A stretch of 64,000 nucleotides of DNA from Zygnema cylindricum (taxonomy: Eukaryota > Streptophyta > Zygnematophyceae > Zygnematales > Zygnemataceae), in the NCBI GenBank assembly GCA_037447655.1, contig JBBHKE010000576.1, positions 1-64,000 of the forward strand. Reading direction: 5' to 3'. Positions within the stretch are counted from its first letter, which is position 1. Each line of letters starts with the position of its first letter. Positions 24,808 to 37,081 of the stretch are shown piece by piece. A model generated the notes under the pieces. That model was not told the origin of the DNA. It was given only the letters and a program-made list of their open reading frames with translations, and did not search any database. The translations under genes were made by a program, and so were the position numbers.

Positions 24808-25625
24808 ACTTTCGCATGTTATCGAAAATTTAGTCTTTTAACTTTGTTTTTAGCGAAGATTATACGTACTACTTTAAGAGCATTTGTATGTAAATAAAAT
24901 GAAGTCGTTACTTTAGATTGTGAAGGATGTAGACGTGGGTGTAATTTGTGACGGTTGTAGACGATTACAAAACTCGAGATAATTGACGACGTTTGCAAAA
25001 TAGCGACGGTTGTAGACGTCTAGCTAATTGTGACATTGTAGATGTTTAGGGTTTGTGACATTTTGATGTCACGCTCAAATTATGACAGAGTCGACGTCAC
25101 AAATTTTAAAATTTCCGCCATGGTTTCCCAAATTTATTTTTTTAACTTTTCTCACTCTACTTGCCATCAAAATACGCCCAAACATAGTAAACAAAAATCG
25201 TTTGTAGAGATCTTTCATTTTATACCATTATTGACGTTTTTCATTGCAAGAATTGCGAGATAGACGTGGTAGTGGGAGCGGGAGAGAGAGAGAGGCGCTT
25301 TCATGGACTTCGCTTTTGCGAAATGGGCGTCCTTTGGTCGAGACCCCCTCCACGGCCCTTGTACGGAAAAAGCGCATGGGAAAAAGTCACGCACAGGCTG
25401 GAAACGCGCAGTGGGTTTTTTTTTTGGTACTACGGTCACAAAAATTGTCAAAAAATTCCGACACGTGCGACAGCATCTGCCTATTCGCTCACCTCATGGA
25501 ACTTTATTTAAAATCACCTGGCGAAGTGATTTTATATAAAGTTTGAAGATGAGCTGAAAGGACGAGAAAGTGGGTCGAAATGCGCTAAATGACAAAATAC
25601 ATTGCGCTAGACGACAAACTACGGT
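24808..25625 (+). repeat. GGGTACGTCCCCATG-family repeat, copy 1
   Basis: Matches the copies at 28403-29200 (best), 45720-46612 and 63428-64000. Shared landmarks in order: GTAGACGT motifs, a GTCACGCTC-type block, GATCTTTCATTT, a GAGAGAG patch, CTTCGCTTTTGCGAAATGG, then an AATCACC palindrome (here imperfect, 25513-25536). The short ORFs in it are not conserved as proteins. Confidence 0.7.
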
Positions 25626-26636
25626 ACTTGTAAAGTTTTAAGAAAAAGCAACTTGTACGGCGGTAATTTCAATTTTCTGGTTCGGCCGCGGATTTTTTCG
25701 TATTTTTGTAAGTTATGGAGGAAAACGACAGAAAATAACAGTAACTTTAGCACATGCGACATTACCCTATCACGTATCTTAACAGTTTAAAAGAAAAAAA
25801 TGTTTATTTCCCCTCTGAACAAGTTTCCACAGTTCAACACTTAGGGTCGAGTTACATCAGACGAAAAGTGAGGTTTTTTACATAAATATGTATTTTACCG
25901 TACTATTTTTTGGTGATTATTTAATAACAGCATTACAGAAGATACGACTATGATTCTCCGATGGTCCGGGCGAAAACAGTGACCGTCCGATTATACTTTG
26001 GTCCTCATCCGCGAAGCAATCTCTCCATCCGGCTCAGTAATGGGCTACCCACCCGACGTGAGTACATCACAAAAATAATGTAGACGCGTGCGACGACGAA
26101 CTACCACAAAAATTTCAGAAGTCGCAAAGGCCACGTGCCTTCAGACAAGGTGGACACGAATCCACCAAAATCCAGCAGAAAGTCTTTGCCGGAAGATATC
26201 CCCGGCACGCTTCTTTCGCCTTCCCTTCAACTTCGTGGATTCCCGCGGTTCGAGTTTTCGTTTCGAAAAAACAAGTCTGGAAAAAGCAGGCCTAAAAACG
26301 ATACACCGCGCATCGTTATTAGTGTCAAAGTTTAAATAGTGTGTAAGTAAATATACCGTCATTGACGCTAATTAAGAATTTGAAAATTTAAAAAAAAAAG
26401 GTTTATTCTAATTTCAGTGTTAACGCTACTTTGCTTTTGAGCTTGGCGCCCTTAGGTGCTTCAACTTCCCTTCCGCTTTCTTCGCACGGCCCCTATAGAA
26501 GGCCGTTTCTGAAAGACGACCTAAAACCACCTAAGCACAGGTGGAACAGACTTCCGTGCACCGGAAACGCTGAAGACTTTAAAAACACCATCAAGCAGCA
26601 GCGTGCGCAGATGTAATAAAAACACTACATGAGTGC
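25626..26636. other. spacer before an assembly gap
   Basis: No gene recognised. About 90 bp near 26125-26215 resembles 23760-23850 (shared GGCCACGTGCCTTC, ACGTGGA- and TCCGGAA-like blocks), suggesting a shared decayed element. A partial TA-family end (CACCGCGCATCGTTATTAG) lies near 26303. Confidence 0.4.
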
Positions 26637-26646
26637 NNNNNNNNNN
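26637..26646. other. assembly gap (10 N)
   Basis: Ten consecutive N; the true length is unknown. Confidence 1.
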
Positions 26647-27845
26647 GAAGGCACCTGGTTTTGTCATGACTTTAGCATCTGGAAGGATCTTTAAGCTCAC
26701 AGCTGAGATTAAGGACAACGTTTGTCCGTATCTGTAGCGAACACAGTAACTAGGAAGGTCTACGATTTCAGTACTGTTTTGGTCCACGGAAGCCAAGTCG
26801 CAAATTTATAACGGGATTCGAAATAGTAGCCCAAATATGACCGCACCATGTCTGCGCAGCGAAGATAAACGATTGTATCGTTCCATCCGCATTGACGAAT
26901 TGGAGATATAATGTTGTCAACAATTGGACATACGGTTATCGAAAATTCTTTGTATTATCTTGGTGAAGCATAACTTGGATAATTGGTGGTGTACACCGAG
27001 CAACATTTCTGCGTAAATGATGTGTATCTCTTGGAAGGGTATCATTAATTGATACTTCGAATTGTCGGTCACTATTGTCGATCGTCACCTAAATTGGCAA
27101 TACATTGTTTGCAACCTACCGGTTGAATCGGAAGAGATTCATTTACTTTGTTCCTCACATAGGGTGGAATCAACTTTTGCGTGAAGTTTGGTGAGCGATG
27201 TAATTCCCGCGGTTGTTGCTGAAGTGAGGTTCACAATAAATCGAGAGGTTACCCACATAATCCTTCTAACGAGCAGTTTACATGTCTTCGTTGTCTTTGG
27301 GTTGACCTTGTATTCCCCCACGGGTTTGGGAAGACCCTTAGATATCTGGTGCTCACGGATCGAATTGGGACACGCTTTCCTTCTCGTGCGACATTCCACA
27401 TGGGTACGGCTGTTTGAGACTCACTAGCTTCCAAGCAAAGAGATTATACTCATCGCGACTCGTTAAGTCAGTTAGTCCCATTTGCAACGAACCTTTTCGC
27501 CACTTTGGAGAAGTCGCTTAAACGATTTGCTACGCAATTGTGCGTATACAACTTTTGAGCCTAGAGGTCTTGGTGGTCCTCCATTAAGCCTTCTCACAAA
27601 TTGATCCAGGTTTGTTTGTAGTCAGGTGAAATATAAATTTTCGTGGAGTATTAGGGATTCTCTCTATTTGGGGCTAGAAGCGGTCATTTTGCAAATGCGA
27701 TGCCGATAGAAGCTCAATGATTGTGATAGACGCGGGAAACTCGACAGGCCCGTTTAGTTTAATACGCACGTGATAAACATGCCAAACTAAAAAACAAAGG
27801 AATAAATGAAGTCGCCCGTGAAACCTTTGAAAAACATTTTTAGGG
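26647..27845. other. spacer, no gene recognised
   Basis: Moderate GC with short ORFs on both strands (for example 86 codons on the minus strand at 27139-27399). It has the look of a decayed transposon, but I could not identify any domain. Confidence 0.35.
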
Positions 27846-27990
27846 TGCGTCCCCATGTATTAAAGTATCGACTTTTTTGTGTCGTTTTCACCCAAAACGC
27901 AGTTCTGTACAATGAAAAATTTAGCCGTACAAAAAAGTCAATTCATCAATAAAACAGCAAACAGCAAGTCAATACTTTTGCAAGATTCAC
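27846..27990 (-). repeat. GGGTACGTCCCCATG-family, isolated end
   Basis: Begins GGGTGCGTCCCCATGTATTA and continues with CGTTTTCACCCAAAACGCAG, matching the outer end at 45730. Only this terminal segment is present. Confidence 0.6.
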
Positions 27991-28402
27991 ACTAGAAATG
28001 GATGACGAATGAGATGAGGAAACTAATTATCCCGTACCATTCATGCCGCAAAAAACCAAAAATAGAGGCGCCAAATTGGTCGATCGCTCGGCTGTCAACC
28101 TTTTTGGAGCGTAGCGACCGAAATAATATACGATTTGGAGCGTAGCGACGGACAAAACATACGGTCAAGTTCGTCAAAACTTGACAACTGTGGTAAATCA
28201 TCTTCTTACCCGAAAAACCTTCCGTTCTTTTCCGAAAAACCTTTTCGGAATGCATAAGTATGACTTTGAAAAAACATGAAGTTGTATCCCGAATGAATGA
28301 TCCGTACTGTAACGTTTTTTTTTTAAATGGTAACTCATAAACAAATAGCCAATCAAAATCATCCAAAATAGGACGTAAAAAAATGTAAACTGAAAACTTC
28401 TC

Positions 28403-29200
28403 TGTAAGGGTACTTTTGCATGTAACCGAAACTTAGTCTTGTTACTTTGTTTTTTAGCGAAGATTATCTGTACAACTTTCAGAGCATTCACATGTAAAGA
28501 AATGAAATCGTAACTTTAGATTGTGACGGATGTAGACGTGGGTGTAATTTGTGACGATTGTAGACAAGTACAAAACTCGCGACAATTGATGACGTTTACA
28601 AAATAAAAACGGTTGTAGACGTCTAGCTACTTGTGACATTGTAGATGTTTAGGGTTTGTGACATTTTGACGTCACGTGTACTTATGATAGCGTCGACGTC
28701 ACTAATTCCAAAACATTTCGCCATTTTGTTTTTCGTTCGTTCTCACTCTACTTGCCACCAAAACAAGCTAAAAGACAGCCAAAAGAAATGTTTTTTATAG
28801 ATCTTTCATTTGATACCTTTCTTGCCTTTTTTCATTGCAAGAATTGTGAGATAGACGCGTTAGTGGGAGAGGGAGAGGGAGAAAGGCGCTTTTACGGACT
28901 TCGCTTTTGCGAAATGGCGTCCGTTGGTCGAGACCCCTCCATAGGCCTTGTACAGAATTCAGCGCATGGAAAACAGTACGCACAGGCTGTAAATGTCCGG
29001 TGGGTTTTTTTTTATGGTACTCCGCGCTTAAAATTTATAAAAAACTTCCGACACGTGCGACATCATCTGCCTATTCGTTCACCTCATGGAACTTTATTTA
29101 AAATCACCTCGCGAGGTGATTTTATATAAAGTTTGAAGATGAGCTAGAAGGACGCGAAAGTGAGTCGAAATGCGCTAGACGACAAACTGCTTCAAGCTTA
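28403..29200 (+). repeat. GGGTACGTCCCCATG-family repeat, copy 2, with perfect palindrome
   Basis: Close to copy 1 at 24808 along its length. It contains a perfect 24-bp palindrome at 29100-29123 (each half AAAATCACCTCG), extended by imperfect arms (AACTTTAT / ATAAAGTT). No coding capacity. Confidence 0.75.
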
Positions 29201-29385
29201 ACGACAAATTGCAGTCACTAGATGTTTCATTCGTATTATGCGCACGGTAAAGTATTTTGAAAAAGAATGCATATGCGCATTATTCAAAATTTCACATTTT
29301 TTAAAATGCGTTGACCGGATTTGACTTATTAATAAAATAAAAAATCGAAACATTTAATCAGAAATAATACTACAACTTAGGGTAT

Positions 29386-29640
29386 GTGCTCATGTATTAA
29401 ACTACCGGTTTTTTTTTGTCGTTTTACTACAAAATTCAGTCCCCAACGAGAAAATCTCATTTTGGCGGTTTCAAATTTTCGACCAACGGGCAGGAAAAAA
29501 CTTTTTCAGAAATCATCTCACAAATTGATTCTAATTAAATTATCATCCTGACAGCAAATGAAAAACGTTCACGCAGGTGTCACACGAGTTGGAAAGTTTT
29601 AGCACGAGGGAGAATACTCGCTATTTTTTTTTGCGTTAAT
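29386..29640. repeat. GGGTACGTCCCCATG-family, diverged fragment
   Basis: Starts GGGTATGTGCTCATGTATTA and includes a diverged version of the AATCACC palindrome near 29510. It shares its downstream ACGAGGGAGA-TACTCGCTAT block with the copy near 46060. Confidence 0.5.
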
Positions 29641-29719
29641 ATTGGTACTGTTAAAATAGTGTTAGTTACAAATTTCAAATGTTTTTAAATAGTGTAGCAT
29701 ACGAAATGTGTCAGTCCGT

Positions 29720-30740
29720 ACTAAATCTTAAAATTATTTTGTACAGACGTACAAAATAAGTGTCACATAAATGCGTTGACAGTGGAAATTGAGTGCGTTG
29801 CACGGAAAATTGTATGCAGATTTCATTCCAAGTCATAAAGACGAGGGAAAATAGCGAGAACCTGTTCTCACGTGTTCAGGCGTCGAAAATGTGAACACAG
29901 GCTATCGCGGCTAACTCTAAAAACTAGTGTTGGGTATCGGGTAGTTTCATATCGCGATAATTTCGATATTCAATATATCGAATATCGATCGAAAAAAGTC
30001 CTCGATATATCGTACCGAGACCAACATAAATTATCGCGATATATATCGCAAAAAATGGGTATCCGTACATATACCGTACAGTAACTGTACAGGGAAAGTA
30101 CGGCAAACCGTACGGAAAATGGTACGAATCCCCCCCCCCCCCCCTGGGCGCCCGCCCCGGGGGGGGGGTTGCTTTTGGAAAAAAAAAAAAAAAGTCCGAA
30201 AAAAAAATAAAAATTCTGGACATTTAGCTTCTCCGTTCATGGTCTCGATATATCGATTATCGGGTAGCTAAAATTCGATAATATCGAATATCGGCAATAG
30301 GTCCTCGATACCCAACACTACTAAAAACATGGGAACGCGTATCGGTTTCTTAACTATAATAGTGATTCACGTTTTACTTTTTTTTTTTTTTTTTTAATTC
30401 CTTGCATTACATCCGTACATATTTTGTCAGTCCGTACTAAATCTTGTAATTATTTTGTAAAGACGTACAAAATAAGTGTCTAATAAAGGCGTCGACAGTG
30501 GAAATTGAGTGCGTTGCACGTAAACTCGTACGAAGATTTCATTCCAAGTCATAAAGACGAGGAAAAATCGCGAGAAACTGTTCTCACATGTTCAGGCGTC
30601 GAAAATGTGAACACAAGCTGTCGCGGCTCATGGGAACGCGTATCGGTTTCTTAACTCTAATAGCGATTCCGCTGTGCTTTAATTTTTTGTTGTTGAAAAT
30701 TCCGTGAATTATATCCGTACATATTTTGCCGTACATGAAA
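29720..30740 (+). repeat. tandem duplication, left copy split by a hAT-like element
   Basis: The stretch from AGTCCGTACTAAATCTT to CGCGTATCGGTTTCTTAACT occurs twice: about 29720-30355 with the insert and about 30440-30660 without it. The copies share GTGCGTTGCAC-type and TTCAGGCGTCGAAAATGTG blocks. Confidence 0.75.
29925..30320. mobile_element. hAT-like non-autonomous element with 8-bp TSD
   Basis: Terminal inverted repeats TAGTGTTGGGTATCG at both ends, flanked by the direct 8-mer CTAAAAAC (29917-29924 and 30321-30328), the target length of hAT transposons. 396 bp. The interior is rich in TATCGCGATA palindromes and holds a C-run/G-run pair near 30130-30170 that could form a strong hairpin. 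The neighbouring tandem copy lacks the insert. Confidence 0.85.
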
Positions 30741-31149
30741 AGTATACGAAATTTACGAAAAGTTCAAAAAACCCAAAAAATAATGCATAATCGTAAAATT
30801 TTCAAAATTTTAACGAATGAAACATCTATGGATTTGAGTCATCGGCGACTAATCCTACGGCAACATAAATCACATCGCGACGTTGACCTGTAGTAACGAC
30901 GTAGAGTCAAGCGACAAAAAGTACGATGACACAATTAAAATACAAAAGATAATCATAATAAGGATAAAAACATACGTAGGACAAACAGAGAGACCGTCGC
31001 CCAAAGGACTTATACATAGGGCGGCAAGACTGGACCGACGTAGGAAATGACCAGTACGGACAAGACCAAAAGATAGTCAAGAGTGGACCGACACGTGTAA
31101 TGAAAGGTACAAACGTGACCAAAAGTGAACCGACGCTAAATGACCCTTA

Positions 31150-31745
31150 ACATTCTATTGTGAATCGTGCATTTGAATGTAATTCATGTTTGTCGTCATG
31201 GTAACGAATTTTGGCGCTTTACTTTTTTCGACCCCCGGGCAAAAGAATCCAGCCCGTGAAAAAACTTCATCAAAAATCACATCGCGAGTGGATTTCAAGG
31301 AAAGTCTCACCCCAAGCAACGAATGAAAATCGGCCCACGCACGCGCTACAAGCCTACAAAATTTTAGGACGATCAAAATAAAAAACAGTTGTCGCTTTGC
31401 GACCTGTACGAAATGTCACGGTCAGGATTTCGATGTCACGTGATGTTGTGGGAGTTGTTTGCCACCATTTGTCAATGTAGACGTGTACACGGTCAAGATA
31501 ACGATGTCACGTGATGTCGGTGGAGTTGTTTTACCACCATTTGCCATTGTAGACATGTACATCAGTCTTTAGTTTTTGAGACGTCACCAATTGCCGCGTG
31601 TATTGTAGACGTGTAAAACCGTCGTAGTTTTTGCGTACGTCATCATTCATAGTAAGTTTCATAGTCGTTTCCAATCGTCGCAAGCTGTATCCACATGTAA
31701 ACCGTCACATTCCAAAGATCCGATTTCATTTTCGCACATTGGGAA
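31150..31745 (-). repeat. GGGTACGTCCCCATG-family repeat, minus-oriented copy
   Basis: 31190-31380 matches 45868-46080 (GACCCCCGGG, TCCAGCCCGT, AATCACATCGCGAG). 31600-31745 matches the GATTTCATTTTCGCACAT block of other copies. A 73-bp unit with GATGTCACGTGATGT is duplicated in tandem at about 31418-31565. Confidence 0.6.
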
Positions 31746-31805
31746 CGCTATTCAAAGATTGCCACCTGTCTTTCCTATCAGTGTGACGTGGCAACTCTGC
31801 AGCCC

Positions 31806-32408
31806 ATGGCGCTCACCATGGTCATCGCGAAAGTGCTGATGTTGGTGTGGCACGTGTCACTCGTCATGGGAGACTACAAGGGAGTCATGCCGGAACCAGA
31901 CAGTACGGTTTCCCCTCCGATGTCTTTCCTTTTCTCTCTTTTTGTGCAGTCCATGTCTTCACACGTGCGAAAACGTATCTTTAATTTGATCCTCTGCCGC
32001 TTCTCTGTCGATCCTGCTGCTGCAGAGTCAACTCTGGAGGCGGTGAAGGCGGCCGCCGGGAACAAGAAGGACTTTCCTGAGATCAAATGTGATGGACTTT
32101 CTTTCGACTGCGATGATTCCCGTCGCGTGATTGGCGTGTGAGTGGCTACCGATGCGTGCAATCTCTGCTTTCATGATTCCACACTGAATTGCATACGGAA
32201 TCTCGCACTTAATTTCGCACTGAATTCTGATTCATAGGATGTGTGCAACCTCTACCATAAAGGGTCAAGATGGTCAAGGAGGGGGGAGAAGGATGAAAGG
32301 ATTCCGTTTAAAGTCCTTTGAGAGGGGGGTGCAGATATTTATCTTACAGGACTACAAGGGAGCATTGCGGCGGAGATAGGCAACCTCACACGATTGAAAG
32401 AGTTGTGA
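31806..32408 (+). pseudogene. 5' fragment of a leucine-rich-repeat receptor-type gene
   Basis: An ATG at 31806 opens a hydrophobic leader (VIAKVLMLVWHVSLVMG), then a region like a plant LRR N-terminal cap: ESTLEAVKAAAGNKKDF and CDGLSFDCDDSRRVIGV. A donor-like GTGAGT follows at about 32140. After an acceptor (TTACAG, 32349) the frame reads LQGSIAAEIGNLTRLKEL, a typical plant LRR, with another GTGAGT after it. Such N-termini belong to receptor-like kinases or proteins of the plasma membrane. The two parts do not join cleanly in phase and no further LRRs or kinase follow: the next sequence is a purine tract and a retrotransposon. I read it as a truncated or broken copy; a functional gene with unseen exons cannot be excluded. 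Confidence 0.6.
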
Positions 32409-32722
32409 GTGGATAGGGGATGGGATGCGCAAAAGTAATCAGAAAATCTAGTGAAACGTACTATTAATTAGAAGGAAAAACCTAAGATTTCATTTTACAT
32501 TAGTTTCTCCATTTCATGTTCTAATTTTGGTCATCAAACTGAACACCATATTCATTTATGCTTTTACCAATTTTTGTGGGGTGATTTTTTCATTGATTTT
32601 GCAAATTATTATGTTTTTGTCATGGAGGAAAGAGGTGGGAGGGTGGGATTGTGACAAAAGCCATTTGGTGGCAAAACAATGTATGTTGTAAATATGTTTT
32701 TGTCTTTTTTTAGATTTTATTT

Positions 32723-33067
32723 GGCGGGGGATGAGGGGTGGGGGGTGGGGGGAAGGGGAGGGGGAGTGGGAAAGGGAGGTTGAGGGAGGGAAAGAGGGGG
32801 AGGTGGAGGGGGGAGAGGGAGAGGGGGTGAAGGGGCAGGGTAGGGGGAGGAGTGGGGTGAAGGGGAAGTTGATGTGGAGGGGAAATGGGAAGGGAAGGGA
32901 GAGGGGGAGAGGGAGAGTTAGGGGGAGGAGGGGTAAATGGGAAGGGAGAGGGGGGGAAAGGAGAGGGTGGGTGGGCAGTAGGGGGGAAGGGATTGGGAGG
33001 GAGGGAGAGAGAGAGAGAGTGGGAGAGGGAGAGTGGGAGAGAGGGGAAAAAGGGGAGTGAAGGAGCG
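32723..33067 (+). repeat. purine (GGGAGA) tract, left part
   Basis: G and A almost exclusively. It continues at 39214 on the other side of the copia element, so the two halves were one tract before insertion. ORFs across it encode low-complexity Gly/Arg/Glu or Pro/Ser/Leu and are not genes. Confidence 0.85.
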
Positions 33068-33072
33068 ATAGG

Positions 33073-33633
33073 CGTCATGGTTCGCTGTGGAAAGGACTAG
33101 TTGTGTTATGTTTTGGCGTCCTGTTGCAGGATCTAGTCTTGGTCCATTGTTTGGTTTCAGTTGGCGTCTTGTGAGTTGTTTTGTGTTTCGTCCGTTGCGT
33201 ATTGTCTTGTATGGTATTTGATGTCATTTAGTGCGACGTACTTGTAACGTTCGGTTCAGTGCGCACCACTCAATTTCGGCGCACACTGTTTGATTAGGCG
33301 CACGTTCGCCTACCTTTTGTCACGTCCTTATGTTCACTTTTATCACTAGGTGTTAGTGGTAGTTTTAAGTCGGTTAGGTATAAGTGTTTTAGTAAAGAGA
33401 GGTGAACAATTTAGTAGCAAAAAAGGAGAAGGAAGAAAACATTGTAAAGAGAAAAGATCTCCAATTAAAGAAATCTTTTGTTGGAGAATTCTTTGGGCTC
33501 CTATCATGACTGAATGCTTTCGCATGCTCTTTGAGATAATGTAATGTAATGTTCTATTCCATTTCTGGCCGTGCTCCTTGAACATTTCTGGCCATGCTCC
33601 TTGAACATTTCTGGCCGTGCTCCTTTTCTATCA
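33073..33633 (+). repeat. 5' LTR of the copia element
   Basis: 561 bp. Its first base has mutated (CGTCATGG against TGTTATGG in the 3' LTR). Near its end a unit of about 25 bp, TTTCTGGCCGTGCTCCTT, is repeated three times (33562-33629); the 3' LTR has one. Confidence 0.9.
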
Positions 33634-34004
33634 CTTCGTATCGGAACAGGTAGAAGTACTTTGTATCCGCTATCGGCAATTCAGCAGTGACTAGTAGTGT
33701 TAAAATGGGAGGAAAGAAGAAGGGTGCAGCTCCACAGTTTGCACCTGTGCAATCTGGGAGGAAAGAAGAAGAGTGGAGCAAGAAGGATACAGCTCCACAG
33801 TTTGCATGTGTGCAATCTGACACTCCAGTGACACTCCACTTCAATGACACTCCAGTGACACTCCAGTGACACTCCAAAGATGAGTCATAGGGGCTTCAGT
33901 GCTGCCCAATTTGAAAAAGAAGAAGACACGTTACCTACAGATACGTTTGTACAGAAGAGTAAATAGGAGTAGAGGTATTTTTGACATAGTAGAGACTTTA
34001 GACA

Positions 34005-35053
34005 TTGTTGACTGGAGTTCTTCAATGTGTGCTCTCATTTGCCCTTCAAGGGGGCAGGCTGCTAGTTGTCATTAGAGGTAGCGGATATGTTGAAGGAGAA
34101 ACTGAAAATGACAGGAGAGAAAAAATTCGGAAAGGGAAATTGAAGGCAGAAGATGAGTCTAATTTGGAGGAGGACAGTGATGAGGAAGATGAGATACTGC
34201 CCGGCAAAGTCGTTCTCCTCAATGGAAGAACTACTTTATTTGGAAGAGATACATCAAAGGATAACTTAAACTTCAGCGTCTTTGGAAAATTGGAGTTTGT
34301 TACTCCAGCGGAGCCCATGCCGATTTTTGATCGAAAGGTAAGGAATAAATGGAGACGAAGGAATGTTGCCGTCTTCACCGGATTGATGCAAACTTACACG
34401 CCCGCAGTTCATGAGTACTTTCTCACACATGATTCTGCAAATGAATGTTGGCGGGCCATTGAAAACGAATTCGAAAAAAGAAATCAAAATCGCGGCCAAC
34501 ATGCATATACCGAATTTCTCAATTTTAAGATGAATCCGAATGAATCGATCGGATATGCGTCGAACCGGTTCAATATTATTGTGGAACGACTTGCGTCTAT
34601 CAGTCACTTTATTATTTAGGCGGATAAAGTAAAGTGATTGGCTTTCTGAATGCCTTGCCGGATAGGCTTGTCCATCTCAAAGAAATTTTGATACTATATT
34701 TTGTATTTTGAAAAAGAGGTTGACTTACGAATTCATTTTATCATATTTAAAAGATAACGAAGATAATGCAGTGAGTTCTTCTCAAAGAACTCCACCGGTT
34801 CTTTAAATACTACCAATTCTAACTCCGTTGACTTATTTATCTCCGTGGTGGCGGAAGAGGAGGAAGGGGAGGAGGCCTGAGAGGTATAAGAAGGGGACAA
34901 ATGAAAAATAGAAATCCAAAGGCCTTTCTGTCGGCCCCCGATCTGAATTTTGTCTCATGTTTTCATTGCAACAAACTTGGACATTTGGCGATGTCATGTC
35001 CCGATCGGCAATGTTACCTTTGCGGTAAGTAGGGGCACCTAAGTTCTCAATGT
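34005..35053 (+). pseudogene. copia gag and CCHC zinc knuckles (broken)
   Basis: 34005-34619 encodes a capsid-like region (segments such as HEYFLTHDSANECWRAIENE), acidic near its N-terminus. The frame is then broken. Two CCHC knuckles follow at 34958-35053: CFHCNKLGHLAMSC is intact, and the second (CYLCGK, stop, GHLSSQC) has a stop codon inside it. A Gly/Arg-rich stretch follows to about 35215. In an intact element this protein would package the RNA. Confidence 0.8.
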
Positions 35054-35209
35054 TATGCAAAATGAGAAGGCGAAGGTGGAGGTGGTAGAGGTGGATTTAA
35101 TGGCTGCCGTGGTGGCTTTAATGGCGGTCGTAGAGGATGTCGCATAGGAGGTCGAGGAGGAGAACGTTTTGGAGGTTGTGGTGGTGGCCGTTTTGGCGGT
35201 CAAGGACAT

Positions 35210-35476
35210 TTGTTTAGCGAAAGTGGATATGAAGAAGAAGAGGGATCAGGTGCTGAGATATTTACTTGTCTCATCCTCTCGGTTGATTTATCGGCAAAAA
35301 ATGGAAATGTGGAGTGGGTAATTGATACGGGATCATCACATCATGTTTGCACTAATGTGACATTCTTTGACGACTTGCGACGGTTGGCAATTCCAAAGAA
35401 AATCACGGCTGCAAGCGGACAAATTATTTCTGTCACCAATGTGGTAACCGGTACGTTTAGACCTTCCCACATTTAA
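35210..35476 (+). pseudogene. copia aspartic protease region
   Basis: Contains VEWVIDTGSSHHVC, the retroviral-type aspartic protease active-site motif of copia polyproteins (D-T-G). The frame stops at 35476 and resumes in another frame at 35505 (LHISGGSVNLLSV), consistent with a frameshift. Confidence 0.8.
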
Positions 35477-35739
35477 TTCTGAAGAGAGAGAGCCCGTAAC
35501 CCGTTTGGTCAATGTACTTCACATTTCCGGTGGTTCAGTTAATTTATTGAGCGTCTTGCCGATCCAACGTGCGGGTGGTAGTGTATATGCCTTTGGAGAT
35601 TCAACAATTCACAATGTTAATGAAAAGGGAGTCGTCATTGGTGAAGGGGAAGTCACGAAAAATATGCATAGTCGATTAGTATGGTAGCGGACTAAGGTTG
35701 ATTCATATCCGGATATGATCTTATATTTCAAAATTTAGA

Positions 35740-36893
35740 GGGTATTTAAGTCTTTGGCATCGCCGAATGTGCCACACATCTGAGGGGAGACTAAGGAAGA
35801 TGTTAAAAATCAGTTGAGTGCGAGGTTAGATTTGGCCTCGGGCGAAACGTCAATGGATGTGAGGGGCGTAGTCAAGGGAATCAAATACAAAAACCTCATC
35901 CACCGAAAAATATAAAGTTTTGATCCTGACATCCTCTCGAATTAGTCCACATCAATTTGTGTGGAAATGTGAAACCGGAGAGTATTAGAGGAAATCGGTA
36001 CATCATGGTTATTGTCGATGATTACTCACGTTTCTCACGGGTAATTATTCTAGCATTAGAGAGGTTTAAGGAGTGGCACATCATGGCGGAACGATTATGT
36101 GAGAGGAAATTGAAGTCCATTCGATCGGATAATGGTGGTGAATATGTTGCTTTTGATGGATATTGTCTAGAATGGGGAATAAAACATCAATATACGGCAC
36201 CTTACTCCCTGGAACCAAATAGAGTGGCTGAAAGCAAAATCGAACACTCTAAAAAATGGTCTGAGCTATGGTGCATGCATCCGGTCGATCTAGTCACTTT
36301 GGGGAGATGCACTCTTAACCGCTAATTATACATGTAATCAGCGACTTACTTCCATTTCGGGCGATAAAACACCTCATGAGTTGTGGCACGGGCGAAAACC
36401 AACTCTACATCACTTGCGGATATGGGGATGTCGTGTTACCGTATAGGTAGAATCACAAAATCAGCGAGGAAAATTTTCATTGAGAAGTTGGTCGAGAATT
36501 TTTGTTGGATATAGCCCGCGAGGGAATCTTTACCGAATTTATGATCCCTCACGGCACACAATTATTGAATCACGAAATGTGAACTTCCATGAGCACCTGA
36601 AATCCGCAATCGAAAGATCGGCCAAATTGCGGAGAAATTTGGATTTTCATGACGAAGCAAAAATTTCTAATTTCTCGGACATTGAGGAGTCCAATGATGA
36701 CATTGAACCTGATCCGGCTATCAATGTTATGATCGGGAAACAAAAATCGGACATTGAAGAAAAAATTAAGAACATTGACGTAGAATCGCGACAATCGAAT
36801 TCTCGAATGACATCCGAATCTCAACATATTCAAAATCATGCTCTTCAAGGCATACTGAATTGGATAAAGAAAAAGAGTCGGATGTTACTTTAA
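35740..36893 (+). pseudogene. copia integrase (broken)
   Basis: The pre-integrase His motif is visible near 35755 (LWHRRMCHT). The core follows in 35957-36325 with GNRYIMVIVDDYSRFSRV, SDNGGEY and NRVAESK. The usual first catalytic Asp (family HIDLCG) reads HINLCG near 35953, so the catalytic triad is damaged as well as the frame. The C-terminal part reaches about 36893. Confidence 0.8.
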
Positions 36894-37081
36894 GGAGGAG
36901 TACACAAGAATCTAAAGGGAGAAAACCGGCGAGATTATCTTTTGATAGGAAAAAAGGAAATATTGAAAATTCACATTACTTCATTTCGGCGACTAAGAGG
37001 GAGGATTTCCTCCTCTAGCAATTACTTTGTAAAAAGTACGCCGGTGACCCCGATCTTACTCCGAATCACGAAATTTGGGTG

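Noticed and set aside
23761-26215. Shared coding exon between about 23760-23850 and 26125-26215
   Set aside because: Similarity of about 90 bp is visible, but the reading frames differ and no protein family was recognised, so a shared repeat fragment is more likely.
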